A DNA stretch of 64,000 nucleotides, taken from Burkholderia cepacia (lineage in GTDB: Bacteria > Pseudomonadota > Gammaproteobacteria > Burkholderiales > Burkholderiaceae). How positions within the stretch are numbered: the stretch's first letter is position 1; each line of letters opens with the position of its first letter. The DNA is taken from the NCBI RefSeq assembly GCF_029962485.1, contig NZ_CP073637.1, forward strand, positions 1,984,001-2,048,000, read 5' to 3'. Positions 27,054-35,852 of this stretch are shown here, one piece after another. The notes beneath the pieces are model-generated. The model saw nothing but the letters and a program-made list of their open reading frames with translations. It searched no databases and was not told where the DNA came from. Made by a program: the position numbers and the translations under genes.

Positions 27054-28937
27054 TCAATCGCGCTGCAACACGTAGCGTCCCGGCGCCGGCTCGATCACCG
27101 GGAACTGCGCGGAACCGGCTTCGGCGGGCGGCGCCACCTTGCGGCCGCCGTACTGGTCGAGCCATTCGACCCACGTCGTCCACCAGCTTCCCGGCTGTTC
27201 GGCCGCACCGGCGAACCAGTCGTCCGCGGATTCGGGCAGGTCGCCGTCGTTGATCCAGTAGCTGCGCTTCTTCTTCGCCGGCGGATTGATCACGCCCGCG
27301 ATGTGACCCGACGCGCCGAGCACGAACTTAAGCGGGCCCGACAGGATCGACGTCGATGCGTAGGCCGTCTGCCACGGCACGATGTGATCCTCGCGCGAAC
27401 CGTAGATGAAGGTCGGCACGTCGATCAACGACAGGTCGACGGCGTCGCCGCACACGGTCAGCGCGCCCGGCTCGCGCAGCTTGTTCTCGAGATAGGTATT
27501 GCGCAGGTACCACGCGTACATCGGGCCCGGCAGGCTCGTCGAATCGCTGTTCCAGTACAGCAGGTCGAACGGCGCGGGCGTGCGGCCCTTCAGGTAGTTG
27601 TCGACGACGTAGTTCCAAACGAGATCGTTCGGACGCAGGAACGAGAACGTGTTCGCAAACTCGACGCCGCGCATCAGCCCCGGTTGCGTGCCGTTCTTGC
27701 CGCCGATGGTCTGCTCGCGCATCTGCACGTGCGCCTCGTCGACGAACACGTCGAGGATGCCGGTGTCGCTGAAGTCGAGCATCGCGGTGAGCAGCGTCAT
27801 CGACGCGGCCGGATGTTCGCCGCGTGCGGCGAGCACCGCGAGCGCGGTCGCGAGCATCGTGCCGCCGACGCAGAAACCGAGCGTGTTGATCTGCTCGCGT
27901 CCGCTGACCTGCTGCACGGCGTCGATCGCCGCGAGCAGCCCTTCGTTCATGTAGTCGTCCCACGTCTTGTGCGCGACCGATGCGTCCGCATTGCGCCACG
28001 ACACGAGGAACACCTGATGACCGTTCGACAACGCGTGCGCGACGAGCGAATTCTCGGGCTGCAGGTCGAGGATGTAGAACTTGTTGATGCACGGCGGGAC
28101 GATCAGCAGCGGCCGCTCGAACACCTTGTCCGTCTTCGGCGTGTACTGGATCAGCTGGATCAGGTCGTTCTCGTAGACGACCGCACCTTCAGTACACCCG
28201 AGGTTCTTGCCGACCACGAACTGCGATTCGTCGGTCTGCGAAATCTTGCCGCGCTGCAGGTCGCCGAGCAGGTTCATCATCCCCTGCCGCAGGCTTTCGC
28301 CCTGCGTTTCGAGAATCGATTTCTGCGCGTCGGGATTGAGTGCGAGGAAGTTGCTCGGCGCGGCGGCGGCCGTCCATTGCTGGACCGTGAAGCGGATGCG
28401 CTCGCGCGTCTTCGGATCGGTCTGCAGCGAGTCGGCCAGTTCCTGCAGATAGCGCGCGTTGAGCAGATACCACGCCGCCGCAAATGCATGCGCGGGCGAC
28501 GACTTCCACGCATCGCCACTGAAGCGGCGGTCCTTCAGTTCGGGGGATTCGAGCTTCGCGGCCGCGGCCTGCTGCATCAACGTCATGCAATCGCGCGCGT
28601 AGTCGGCCTGCAGCGCTTGGAGCCGTTCGGGCGGAATCGCGGCAACCGGCAGCTTCAACCCCGCGAACGGCGACGCCATGCCACCCAGCCCCGCGAGGCC
28701 GCCGAGATCGGGCATCGACGGCATCTGGAACGGAAACGACGCAGGAAACTGGAATGTCGCGAACGGATTAACGGTGGCCGATGCAGACGCGGCGCGCGCG
28801 GGATCCGCAAAACCGCGCCACGCGTTCAACCACGACTCGAACATCTGCTGCATCGGCTGGGCGGCCGGATCGAAACCGGTGCTGCCCGCGGAAGTGCCCG
28901 CCTGAGCGGACGTCGACGAATTTTTCGATGCTGTCAT
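27054..28937 (-). CDS. phaC: Class I poly(3-hydroxyalkanoate) synthase
   Basis: A 627-residue enzyme that polymerises (R)-3-hydroxybutyryl-CoA on granule surfaces. The lipase-like box is GFCVGGT with nucleophile C356. The catalytic Asp lies in YGSREDHIVPW and the His in LGASGHIAGVINPP, completing the triad. The long Ala/Pro-rich N-terminus (about 1-100) is the granule-binding and activation region and is somewhat longer than the 589-residue Cupriavidus enzyme. The ATG at 28937 follows AAGGCAGG. It is the first gene of the cluster. Confidence 0.95.
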   Translation of the reverse strand: MTASKNSSTSAQAGTSAGSTGFDPAAQPMQQMFESWLNAWRGFADPARAASASATVNPFATFQFPASFPFQMPSMPDLGGLAGLGGMASPFAGLKLPVAAIPPERLQALQADYARDCMTLMQQAAAAKLESPELKDRRFSGDAWKSSPAHAFAAAWYLLNARYLQELADSLQTDPKTRERIRFTVQQWTAAAAPSNFLALNPDAQKSILETQGESLRQGMMNLLGDLQRGKISQTDESQFVVGKNLGCTEGAVVYENDLIQLIQYTPKTDKVFERPLLIVPPCINKFYILDLQPENSLVAHALSNGHQVFLVSWRNADASVAHKTWDDYMNEGLLAAIDAVQQVSGREQINTLGFCVGGTMLATALAVLAARGEHPAASMTLLTAMLDFSDTGILDVFVDEAHVQMREQTIGGKNGTQPGLMRGVEFANTFSFLRPNDLVWNYVVDNYLKGRTPAPFDLLYWNSDSTSLPGPMYAWYLRNTYLENKLREPGALTVCGDAVDLSLIDVPTFIYGSREDHIVPWQTAYASTSILSGPLKFVLGASGHIAGVINPPAKKKRSYWINDGDLPESADDWFAGAAEQPGSWWTTWVEWLDQYGGRKVAPPAEAGSAQFPVIEPAPGRYVLQRD

Positions 28938-29297
28938 TACCTGCCTTACCGGTGATTCGTGAGCGTCAATCGTGAAATCCTGCTCGCGCGCGGCGTGCCG
29001 GCTGCGAGCCGGGCCGTCATGCTCTGGAGAGGCGTCTCCAGATTCTGCCGCAGTGCGGTATTTTTATCATTATCGTTTTCCCCATGTGAAGCGCCAAGTC
29101 AAACCGCTGAACATTTCTGCACGGAGATAATCCGCGTGCAACAGGCGGGACAAGGGTTCCGGCGAAACATAAAACATTTTGTTTGGCTTGACTTCGGGAT
29201 TTTTCATTCAGTTGCGCGTGCCACGCCGCATTGCCGTCTAAATATCGAAATAACCCGATTTCGCGACGCAACAAACCCCGCGCGCATGCACATGCCG
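28938..29297. other. Leader and promoter region of the pha cluster
   Basis: About 360 bases, AT-richer than the neighbours, with no gene. It contains the palindrome at 29023-29042. Minus-strand TTGACT and TAATGA elements are present but spaced too far apart to name a promoter with confidence. Confidence 0.5.
29023..29042. promoter_or_regulatory. Palindrome upstream of phaC
   Basis: TCTGGAGA-GGCG-TCTCCAGA is a perfect 8-base-arm dyad 86-105 bases before the phaC start. It could be an operator or a leader hairpin. It does not match the TGC-rich PhaR sites known from Cupriavidus. Confidence 0.5.
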
Positions 29298-30137
29298 TCA
29301 ATCGGCCAGCCAGATCACCGCTGCCATGCGGCCCGTCACGCGATCGCGCCGGTACGAATAGAAGCGTGCATGTTCGGTGACCGTACAGGCCGTCCCGCCG
29401 CTCACGTGCGCCACGCCCGCACGTGCAAGACGCAGGCGCGCGAGCGCGTAGAGATCGGCGAGAAACTTGCCGGGCGCGCCGTCGATCGCGACGAACGCGA
29501 GCCGGGTTTCATCATGCTCCGACTGCGGAGCCGTGTCGAGAAACGCGTCGCGCACGTCCGCGCCGACCTCGAACGCCTGCGGGCCGATCGCCGGCCCGAG
29601 ATACGCATGCAGCGTGTCCGTCGCACCGCCGGCGAGCGCCGCGACGCGTGCCGCGGTCTGCTCGACGATGCCGGCCGCGAGCCCGCGCCAGCCCGCATGC
29701 GCGGCACCGACCGCACGGCCCTGCGCGTCGCACAGCAGCACGGGCAGGCAATCGGCCACCATCACGACGCAGACGGCGCCGGCCCGGTCCGTGACGCTCG
29801 CGTCGGCCTGCACCGGCGCTGCAGCCGCGGGCGCCGCCGCGATCACCTCGTCCGCGCGGACGATTTCCGCGCCGTGAACCTGCTCGAGCCACGCGGCGCT
29901 CGACTGACCAGCGAGGGCGAGCAAACGTGCGCGATTCGTGGCGACATGGGCCGGATCGTCACCGGTATGCAGACCGAGATTCATCCCGCCCGGCAGCGCG
30001 TCTCCAGCCTGCCAGCGCCCGTACGAGCCTTCGCTCACGCCGCCGTCGCGCGTCGTGATCAGCGCACGCACCCGCGGCGACACCTGCCAGTCGGGCTGTA
30101 CGCAGTCCTGCCACGTCAACGGCGTCAGGTTCGTCAT
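29298..30137 (-). CDS. pgeF: Peptidoglycan editing factor PgeF (YfiH family)
   Basis: A 279-residue laccase-domain protein. Family work shows YfiH/PgeF prevents wrong muropeptides (serine in place of alanine) and that homologues act on purine nucleosides. Zinc-binding signatures are visible: WLEQVHGAEIV, VMVADCLPVLL, GAAHAGWRGLAAGI and a C-terminal EHARFYSYRRD. The ATG at 30137 or a GTG at 30143 could start the protein; both lie just past the rluD stop, so translation is coupled. It follows rluD as in many Proteobacteria. Confidence 0.9.
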   Translation of the reverse strand: MTNLTPLTWQDCVQPDWQVSPRVRALITTRDGGVSEGSYGRWQAGDALPGGMNLGLHTGDDPAHVATNRARLLALAGQSSAAWLEQVHGAEIVRADEVIAAAPAAAAPVQADASVTDRAGAVCVVMVADCLPVLLCDAQGRAVGAAHAGWRGLAAGIVEQTAARVAALAGGATDTLHAYLGPAIGPQAFEVGADVRDAFLDTAPQSEHDETRLAFVAIDGAPGKFLADLYALARLRLARAGVAHVSGGTACTVTEHARFYSYRRDRVTGRMAAVIWLAD

Positions 30138-30143
30138 CGGCAC

Positions 30144-31355
30144 TCACGCCTCCTCATCATCGTCCAGGTACGGCTCGTCATCGTGATACTCGCCGCCGAA
30201 ATCGTCATCGTCGTAGACACCATCGCCGTCGTCGAATTCCTCGTCGCCCTGCCCGAAGCCGAGCGCCGCGACGAGGGTGTTCATGTCGTCCGGCAGCGGG
30301 CAGCGCCACTGCATCGCCTTGCCCGTGACCGGATGCACGAGGCCGAGCCGCCATGCATGCAGCGCCTGTCGCGCGAACCCGTCCGGCAGCGGCGTGACCG
30401 AGCGCTTGCCGCGCGCCCGCCCGTAGACGGGATCGCCGAGCAGCGGGTGCCCGGCGTGCGCGCAGTGCACGCGGATCTGGTGCGTGCGGCCGGTTTCGAG
30501 ATCGCACTGGATCGCCGAAACCGGCTGACGTTGCCACAGACATGTGTCAACCGTGCGGAAATGCGTGCGGGCGGGCTTGCCCGACGCGCCCGTGACGACG
30601 GCCATGCGCGTGCGCTCGCGCGGATCGCGGCCGATCGGCGCGTCGATCGTGCCTTCCTCGGGCATCGTGCCCCACACGAGCGCGAAGTAGCGGCGCTTCA
30701 CCGTGCGGGCCTGCAACTGACGCACGAGGTCGGTCTGCGCGGCCAGTGTACGGGCCACCACCATCAGGCCGGACGTTTCCTTGTCGAGCCGATGGACGAT
30801 GCCCGCGCGCGGCAGGCCGGCCGCCGCGTCGCCGTAGCGATGCAGCAGCCCGTTGAGGATCGTGCCGCTCCAGTTGCCGGCGGCCGGATGCACGACGAGG
30901 CCGGCCGGCTTGTTGATCACGACGAGCGCATCGTCCTCGTAGATCACGTCGAGCGGTACGGGCTCCGGCGTGAACGCGAGCTGCTCGGGCAGCAGGTCGG
31001 GCACGAGCTCGATTTTCGCGCCGAGCGGCACCGGCTGGCGGATCTTCGCGGGCGCGCCGTCGACCAGCACGCGCTGCGCCTCGATCCAGCTCTGCAGGCG
31101 GCTGCGGGAGAATTCGGGGAACAGTTGGGCAAGCGCCTTGTCGAGGCGTTCACCTGCGAGCGACAGCGGCACTTCGACGACGCGCGGCGCATTGTCGACC
31201 GCCGCGGACGGCACGACGGGCGGCTGCATTGCGTCGCCAACCAGATCGTCATCGAGGGAATCCCCCGACGCAGCGTCGGAGAGCCGATCGCTTGGGCTAT
31301 AATCTTCGCGATTTGGTGTGCCCGGCTGGGCATTCTGCGAACTTGAACGGGTCAT
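30144..31355 (-). CDS. rluD: 23S rRNA pseudouridine synthase RluD
   Basis: A 403-residue enzyme that makes pseudouridines 1911, 1915 and 1917 in helix 69 of 23S rRNA. An S4-like domain lies near residues 60-110 ([23 protein letters not shown]). The catalytic aspartate is in [14 protein letters not shown], and GRTHQIRVH follows. An N-terminal extension of about 55 residues and a C-terminal tail extremely rich in Asp and Glu (last 35 residues or so) exceed the E. coli protein (326 residues). It is divergent from bamD, with only 41 bases between start codons, and upstream of pgeF. Confidence 0.92.
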   Translation of the reverse strand: MTRSSSQNAQPGTPNREDYSPSDRLSDAASGDSLDDDLVGDAMQPPVVPSAAVDNAPRVVEVPLSLAGERLDKALAQLFPEFSRSRLQSWIEAQRVLVDGAPAKIRQPVPLGAKIELVPDLLPEQLAFTPEPVPLDVIYEDDALVVINKPAGLVVHPAAGNWSGTILNGLLHRYGDAAAGLPRAGIVHRLDKETSGLMVVARTLAAQTDLVRQLQARTVKRRYFALVWGTMPEEGTIDAPIGRDPRERTRMAVVTGASGKPARTHFRTVDTCLWQRQPVSAIQCDLETGRTHQIRVHCAHAGHPLLGDPVYGRARGKRSVTPLPDGFARQALHAWRLGLVHPVTGKAMQWRCPLPDDMNTLVAALGFGQGDEEFDDGDGVYDDDDFGGEYHDDEPYLDDDEEA

Positions 31356-31396
31356 TTAGACTGGGTCACCGAGACTTGAAGCTAGGACATGCGAGC

Positions 31397-32221
31397 ATGA
31401 TGAATTCGACCAAACGTACGGCCAGAACCGTCGCCGCCCGGGCTGCGGCGGTAGCGGCCGTGGCCCTCATCGCCGGCTGCCACGGCTTGCCGCAGAAGCA
31501 GGACGAGACGGCTACCTGGTCGAATAACAAATTATACTCAGAGGCCCAGGACGCACTGTCCGGCGGCGACTGGGGCAAGTGCGCGAAATATTTCGAATCG
31601 CTGCAAGGCCGCGATCCGTTCGGTCATTTCGCGCAGCAGGCACAGATCAACGTTGCATACTGCAACTGGAAGGACAACGAAGCGGCAGCCGCCGATCAGG
31701 CCGTCGACCGCTTCATCCAGCTCCACCCCGATCATCCGGATATCCCGTACGCGTACTACCTGAAGGGGATGATCCACTTCAACGACGATCTCGGCCTGTT
31801 CGGGCGCTTCTCCGGCCAGGACATGAGCGAACGCGATCCGCAGGCGCTGCGCGAGTCGTACGATGCGTTCAAGGTCGTCGTCGACCGCTTCCCGAAGAGC
31901 AAGTATGCGCCCGACGCGGCAGCGCGGATGCGCTACATCGTCAACGCGCTCGCGTCGCACGAAGTGCACGCGGCCGACTACTACTACCGTCGTGGCGCCT
32001 ACGTGGCGGCGATCAACCGCGCCCAGCTCGCGATCAAGGATTACAAGGGTGCGCCGGCGATCGAAGACGCACTGCACATCATGATCCTGTCGTACAACAA
32101 GCTGGATCAGCCGCAACTCGCCGAGGACACGAAGCGCGTGCTCGCGGGCACGTTCCCCGACAGCCCGTACGTCACGGGCCATTCGCGCCCCGGCGCGAAG
32201 AAGTCGTGGTGGCAGTTCTGA
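31397..32221 (+). CDS. bamD: Outer membrane assembly lipoprotein BamD
   Basis: A 274-residue lipoprotein of the BAM complex, essential for folding beta-barrels into the outer membrane. The lipobox is LIAG with lipidated C28. Five TPR-like repeats follow (starting NNKLYSEAQDALSGGDWGKC). Conserved segments such as PYAYYLKGMIHFND and SKYAPDAAARM match BamD (ComL). Its start codon is close to that of divergent rluD. It ends at a strong two-way terminator. Confidence 0.95.
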   Translation: MMNSTKRTARTVAARAAAVAAVALIAGCHGLPQKQDETATWSNNKLYSEAQDALSGGDWGKCAKYFESLQGRDPFGHFAQQAQINVAYCNWKDNEAAAADQAVDRFIQLHPDHPDIPYAYYLKGMIHFNDDLGLFGRFSGQDMSERDPQALRESYDAFKVVVDRFPKSKYAPDAAARMRYIVNALASHEVHAADYYYRRGAYVAAINRAQLAIKDYKGAPAIEDALHIMILSYNKLDQPQLAEDTKRVLAGTFPDSPYVTGHSRPGAKKSWWQF

Positions 32222-32253
32222 CGAACGCGCGACGCAACGTCCGTTGCACGAAC

Positions 32254-32283
32254 AAAAAACCCGGCCATCGAGCCGGGTTTTTT
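32254..32283. terminator. Two-way terminator between bamD and the DinG-type helicase
   Basis: A-rich run, CCCGGC/GCCGGG stem with loop CATCGA, then a T-run. The symmetry lets it stop both convergent genes. Confidence 0.85.
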
Positions 32284-32342
32284 ATTGGCGTCGCATATTG
32301 GCGCCGCAGGTGCGACACGCGCGGCCGAAGCCGCGCGTATCG

Positions 32343-34592
32343 TCACATGCGTTTTTCCGAGCGGTGCTCGTCGAAGAAGTCCTGCACGACCGCGATCTCG
32401 CGGGTGCGCTTGAACGGCGGCAGGCTCTGCCAGATCCGGCGCCCGTAGGGCTTGTCGACGAGCCGCGTGTCGCAGATCATCAGCACGCCACGATCCGTCT
32501 CCGCGCGAATCAGCCGGCCTGCGCCCTGCTTCAGCGTGATCACGGCCTGCGGTAGCTGGTGCACCGCGAACGGACTCAGGCCCTTCTTCGTCAGCGCGTC
32601 GAGGCGCGCGGCCAGCACCGGATCGTCCGGCGGTGCGAACGGCAGCTTGTCGATCACGACGAGCGACAGCGCGTCGCCGCGCACGTCGACGCCCTCCCAG
32701 AAACTCTGGCTGCCGACCAGGATTGCATTGCCGTACGCGCGGAAACGGTCGAGCAGCTCGGTGCGGCTCGCATCGCCCTGCACGAGCAGCGGCGTGTTCC
32801 AGCCGCGCGATTCGATGACATCGCGCAACTTCGACGCGATCCGGTCGACCGCGCGCAACGTCGTGCACAGCATGAACACGCCGCCGCCGGATGCCTCGAT
32901 CGCCGGCAACGCGGCATCGAAGACGGCATCGGTAAACGCCGGCGAAGACGGCTGCGGCAGGTTGCGCGGCACGTACAGCAGACCTTGCGACTGGTAGTCG
33001 AACGGGCTCGCGAGCGTCATCGAGCGACGCGAACTGAGGCCCATCTGCGCCGCGTAGTGAGTGAAATCGCCGCGCACCGACAACGTGGCCGACGTGAACA
33101 CCCATGCACGCGGGACGCCCGCACGCTGCTTCGCAAAGATCGGCGCGACCGACAGCGGCGTTTCATGCAGCTGCACGGTATGCGCGAACACCTCGACCCA
33201 GCGCACCTTCTCGTTCGGATCGCCGTCGGCGCTCGCCTTGTCGCCGGCCGCTGCCGCGTCGGCCTTCGCGGCCGCTTCCGCCGCACCGGGCGCGACCCAG
33301 CCGGCCAGCAGATCCTGCAGCTCGCGCGCGCGCCGCAGGCACGCGCCGAGCGATTCCGCGCGTTCCGCCTGGCTCGCGAGCGCCGACGCGAGCGCATCGA
33401 GCGCGACGTCGAGCGCGTCGAGCGCGCCGAACATCGGGTGATCGTCGCCGAGTTGCGCGAGCGACATGCGGACGATCTGGTCGTTCGCGAACGCGAGGCG
33501 CAAGTCGCGCGCCGCACGTTCGAGATCGCCGCCGAGCTTCACCCACTCGACCGCGTCGCGCGCATGGCCCAGGCCTTCGGCCACCGTGTCGCGTGCGAGT
33601 TCGAGGATCTGCGTGGTCGACAGCGTCTCGCCGAAGAACAGCGTCGCCGTCTCCGGCAGCTGGTGCGCTTCGTCGAAGATGACCGTGTTCGCGTTCGGCA
33701 GCAGCTCGGCCATCCCGGTGTCGCGCAGCATGATGTCCGCGAAGAACAGGTGATGGTTGACGACGACGACGTCGGCCTGCTGCGCCTCGCGCCGCGCCTG
33801 CATCACGAAGCATTCCTTGTAATGCGGGCATTCCTGGCCGAGGCAGTTGTCGCGCGTCGACGTAACCATCGACCACACGGGTGCCGTTTCCGGCACGCTC
33901 GCAAGCTCGGCCTTGTCGCCGCTCTTCGTGATCTTCGCGAAGCGGACGATTTCCTGCAGATACGCGGTGTCCTGCCGCGACGGCAGGCGGCCGTTGTCGG
34001 CCGTGCGTTGCAGGTAGTAATGGCACAGGTAGTTCGACCGCCCCTTGAGCATCGCCACCGACACCGGCACCGCGAGCGCGTTGCGCACGGTCGGGATGTC
34101 GCGCTGGAACAGCTGGTCCTGCAGGTGTTTCGTGCCGGTCGACACGATCACCTTGCCACCCCACAGCATCGCGGGCACGAGATACGCATAGGTCTTGCCG
34201 GTACCCGTACCAGCTTCGACGATCAGCGTGTTGTCGGCCGCGTCGCTATCGGATTCGGCTAGCGTGGCGCCGTCCGCGCCCGGTTCGGCCGCCTTGTCGC
34301 CGTCGCCGAGGCGGCGCGCCGGCCGCTTGCGGGTTTCGAAGATCTCGGGCTCGGGCATCCGGCGCGCGGACGCTTCCATCGCGGACGCGACTGCCCGCGC
34401 CATCTCGATCTGGGACGTACGCGGCCGATAGCCGTCGAGCGCGCGCGCCAGCAACCCGCCTTCGCCGAAGATCGTGTCGAGTTCGTCGACGCGCTTGCGG
34501 CTCAGCTCGAAGGAGCCTTCGGGCGCACGAACGCGCCCGGCGGACGATGTGTCACGCCGGGCATCGGGGGTGGCTTCAAGCGGTGAATTCAA
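32343..34592 (-). CDS. DinG/YoaA-family ATP-dependent DNA helicase
   Basis: A 749-residue XPD-like superfamily 2 helicase. Walker A is GTGTGKT (128-134). Cysteines in YLCHYY and NCLGQECPHYKECF form the iron-sulfur cluster site. Walker B is FDEAHQLPE, and helicase motif V/VI is QGAGRLIRAETDRG near the end. Such helicases act on forked or displaced DNA in repair. The start is TTG at 34592, supported by AGGA nine bases upstream. An insertion with repeated Ala/Lys residues lies near residues 440-465. YoaA versus DinG cannot be settled by eye. Confidence 0.88.
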   Translation of the reverse strand: MNSPLEATPDARRDTSSAGRVRAPEGSFELSRKRVDELDTIFGEGGLLARALDGYRPRTSQIEMARAVASAMEASARRMPEPEIFETRKRPARRLGDGDKAAEPGADGATLAESDSDAADNTLIVEAGTGTGKTYAYLVPAMLWGGKVIVSTGTKHLQDQLFQRDIPTVRNALAVPVSVAMLKGRSNYLCHYYLQRTADNGRLPSRQDTAYLQEIVRFAKITKSGDKAELASVPETAPVWSMVTSTRDNCLGQECPHYKECFVMQARREAQQADVVVVNHHLFFADIMLRDTGMAELLPNANTVIFDEAHQLPETATLFFGETLSTTQILELARDTVAEGLGHARDAVEWVKLGGDLERAARDLRLAFANDQIVRMSLAQLGDDHPMFGALDALDVALDALASALASQAERAESLGACLRRARELQDLLAGWVAPGAAEAAAKADAAAAGDKASADGDPNEKVRWVEVFAHTVQLHETPLSVAPIFAKQRAGVPRAWVFTSATLSVRGDFTHYAAQMGLSSRRSMTLASPFDYQSQGLLYVPRNLPQPSSPAFTDAVFDAALPAIEASGGGVFMLCTTLRAVDRIASKLRDVIESRGWNTPLLVQGDASRTELLDRFRAYGNAILVGSQSFWEGVDVRGDALSLVVIDKLPFAPPDDPVLAARLDALTKKGLSPFAVHQLPQAVITLKQGAGRLIRAETDRGVLMICDTRLVDKPYGRRIWQSLPPFKRTREIAVVQDFFDEHRSEKRM

Positions 34593-34647
34593 GGCAAGCG
34601 TTCCTGTGTCCAGCGCCCTGGCGGCGCCGGCGCTTGCCAGGCCGCGC

Positions 34648-34863
34648 TCAGGCGCGCTTATCCGGTTCGAGCTGCGATTGCAGCAGAATGATTTTGTCCT
34701 TGGCTGCCAGCTTTTCCTTCTTCAGCCGGTGCAGCGTGATGTCGTCGATGTCGGAGTGTCCTTCCTTCAGCTCGATCTCCCGAGCGAGCTGCTGGTGCTG
34801 CTCCTGCAATGCAGCCAAACGGTTGTGCAATTCCTGCTGCTGTTCCGTGTGACGGTTTTGCAT
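34648..34863 (-). CDS. YdcH family (DUF465) small coiled-coil protein
   Basis: A 71-residue, highly charged, Gln-rich helical protein. The pattern LHRLKKEKLAAKDKIILLQ near the C-terminus is the YdcH/DUF465 hallmark. GAGGAGG lies six bases before the ATG at 34863. The gene precedes the DinG-type helicase in the same direction, 55 bases away, so they may be co-transcribed. Function is unknown. Confidence 0.85.
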   Translation of the reverse strand: MQNRHTEQQQELHNRLAALQEQHQQLAREIELKEGHSDIDDITLHRLKKEKLAAKDKIILLQSQLEPDKRA

Positions 34864-34939
34864 AGTTGCCTCCTCATCGAAGCAGCGCGACGGCTGGCGT
34901 GCCGACGCGCCCGAGACTGATCCCGATCAATCCAACACG

Positions 34940-35692
34940 TTACTGCCCCTGCTGCTGTTGCTGCTTGGCCTTCTCGGCCGCTTCCTGCTGACGCCGCTCG
35001 ACATCGGCCTTGTGCTGCGCGGCTTCCTTCTGCTTCTGCTCATAGCGCGTGGCGTTGTCCGCCCGCTCCTGCGCCTTCTGCGCCGCCTGCTGGTGCGCCT
35101 GGTCGAGCTTGCGCTGGAAGTCGCCCTGCTTCTGGTCGTATGCCTGCTTGCTCGCGGCACGTTGCGGCCCTTCCGCACCGCGCTGCGCCTGCTTCAGTGC
35201 ATTCTGCTCCTGCTTGTCGCGGAACGCAGCCGCGTTCGCCGCGTCGTTCGCCGCCCGCTGCGGCGCTTCCGCTGCGTTCTGCGCCTGCTTCAGCGCCTGC
35301 TGCTGGTCGCGCTGCTGCGCGCGCACCGCACGCTGCTCGTCGTTGAGCGCGAGTTGCTCCTGACGGATGCTCGCGCGCTCGTCGCGCATCTGGTCGCGCG
35401 CCTTGCCGAGACAGTGATTGACGAAGAATTTGCTGTAGCAATCGTGCTCGGCTACCGCATAACGATAATCGTTTTCCGCGGTGCGTTGATTGAGCACTTT
35501 TTGACGGGCGTCGAAATCCGGTGCGGCGGAAGCTGCACCGGGCGCGGTCGCGACGGCGTCCGGCGCGGTTGCAACCGAGGCCTGCGCGAACGCGCCGGAA
35601 GGCCCGGCAGACAAAGCCGCGGCGAGCGCTGCGCCGAGCGCGACGAGAGAAATTCGGGAAGTTGGCAACGTCGTAGGAAAGCTGCGGGACAT
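34940..35692 (-). CDS. Exported Gln/Ala-rich coiled-coil protein
   Basis: A 250-residue protein with a signal peptide ending near AFAQA (residue 38). A conserved segment, [26 protein letters not shown] followed by [13 protein letters not shown], is shared, as I recall, by unnamed exported proteins in Burkholderiales; its two cysteines may pair. The rest is a long coiled coil with an internal repeat: [16 protein letters not shown] and [16 protein letters not shown]. The C-terminus is a run of Gln. Function is unknown; a periplasmic structural or chaperone-like role is guesswork. It is divergent from tex. Confidence 0.78.
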   Translation of the reverse strand: MSRSFPTTLPTSRISLVALGAALAAALSAGPSGAFAQASVATAPDAVATAPGAASAAPDFDARQKVLNQRTAENDYRYAVAEHDCYSKFFVNHCLGKARDQMRDERASIRQEQLALNDEQRAVRAQQRDQQQALKQAQNAAEAPQRAANDAANAAAFRDKQEQNALKQAQRGAEGPQRAASKQAYDQKQGDFQRKLDQAHQQAAQKAQERADNATRYEQKQKEAAQHKADVERRQQEAAEKAKQQQQQGQ

Positions 35693-35852
35693 GTGTCAAA
35701 TTCTATCACCCCCGGCTGGACGCTCCGCCATTTATGGCAAAATGCCCCGCTTCACTCACCCGCGGCATCTGGCCCGTCGGGCCCGCCATGCAGCCCGCCG
35801 CTTCGGGCCTGCCGGCCCGCGCCGCGATTTCAGCAGGCAGATCATTCACGAC

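Noticed and set aside
25707..28955. Plus-strand frame of over 1000 codons opposite the pha genes
   Set aside because: It is antisense to phaA and phaC with Arg/His/Gln-rich composition, an effect of GC-rich third positions.
31397..32221. Possible second signal or phase-variable repeat in bamD
   Set aside because: The Ala-rich start is an ordinary lipoprotein signal peptide ending at C28.
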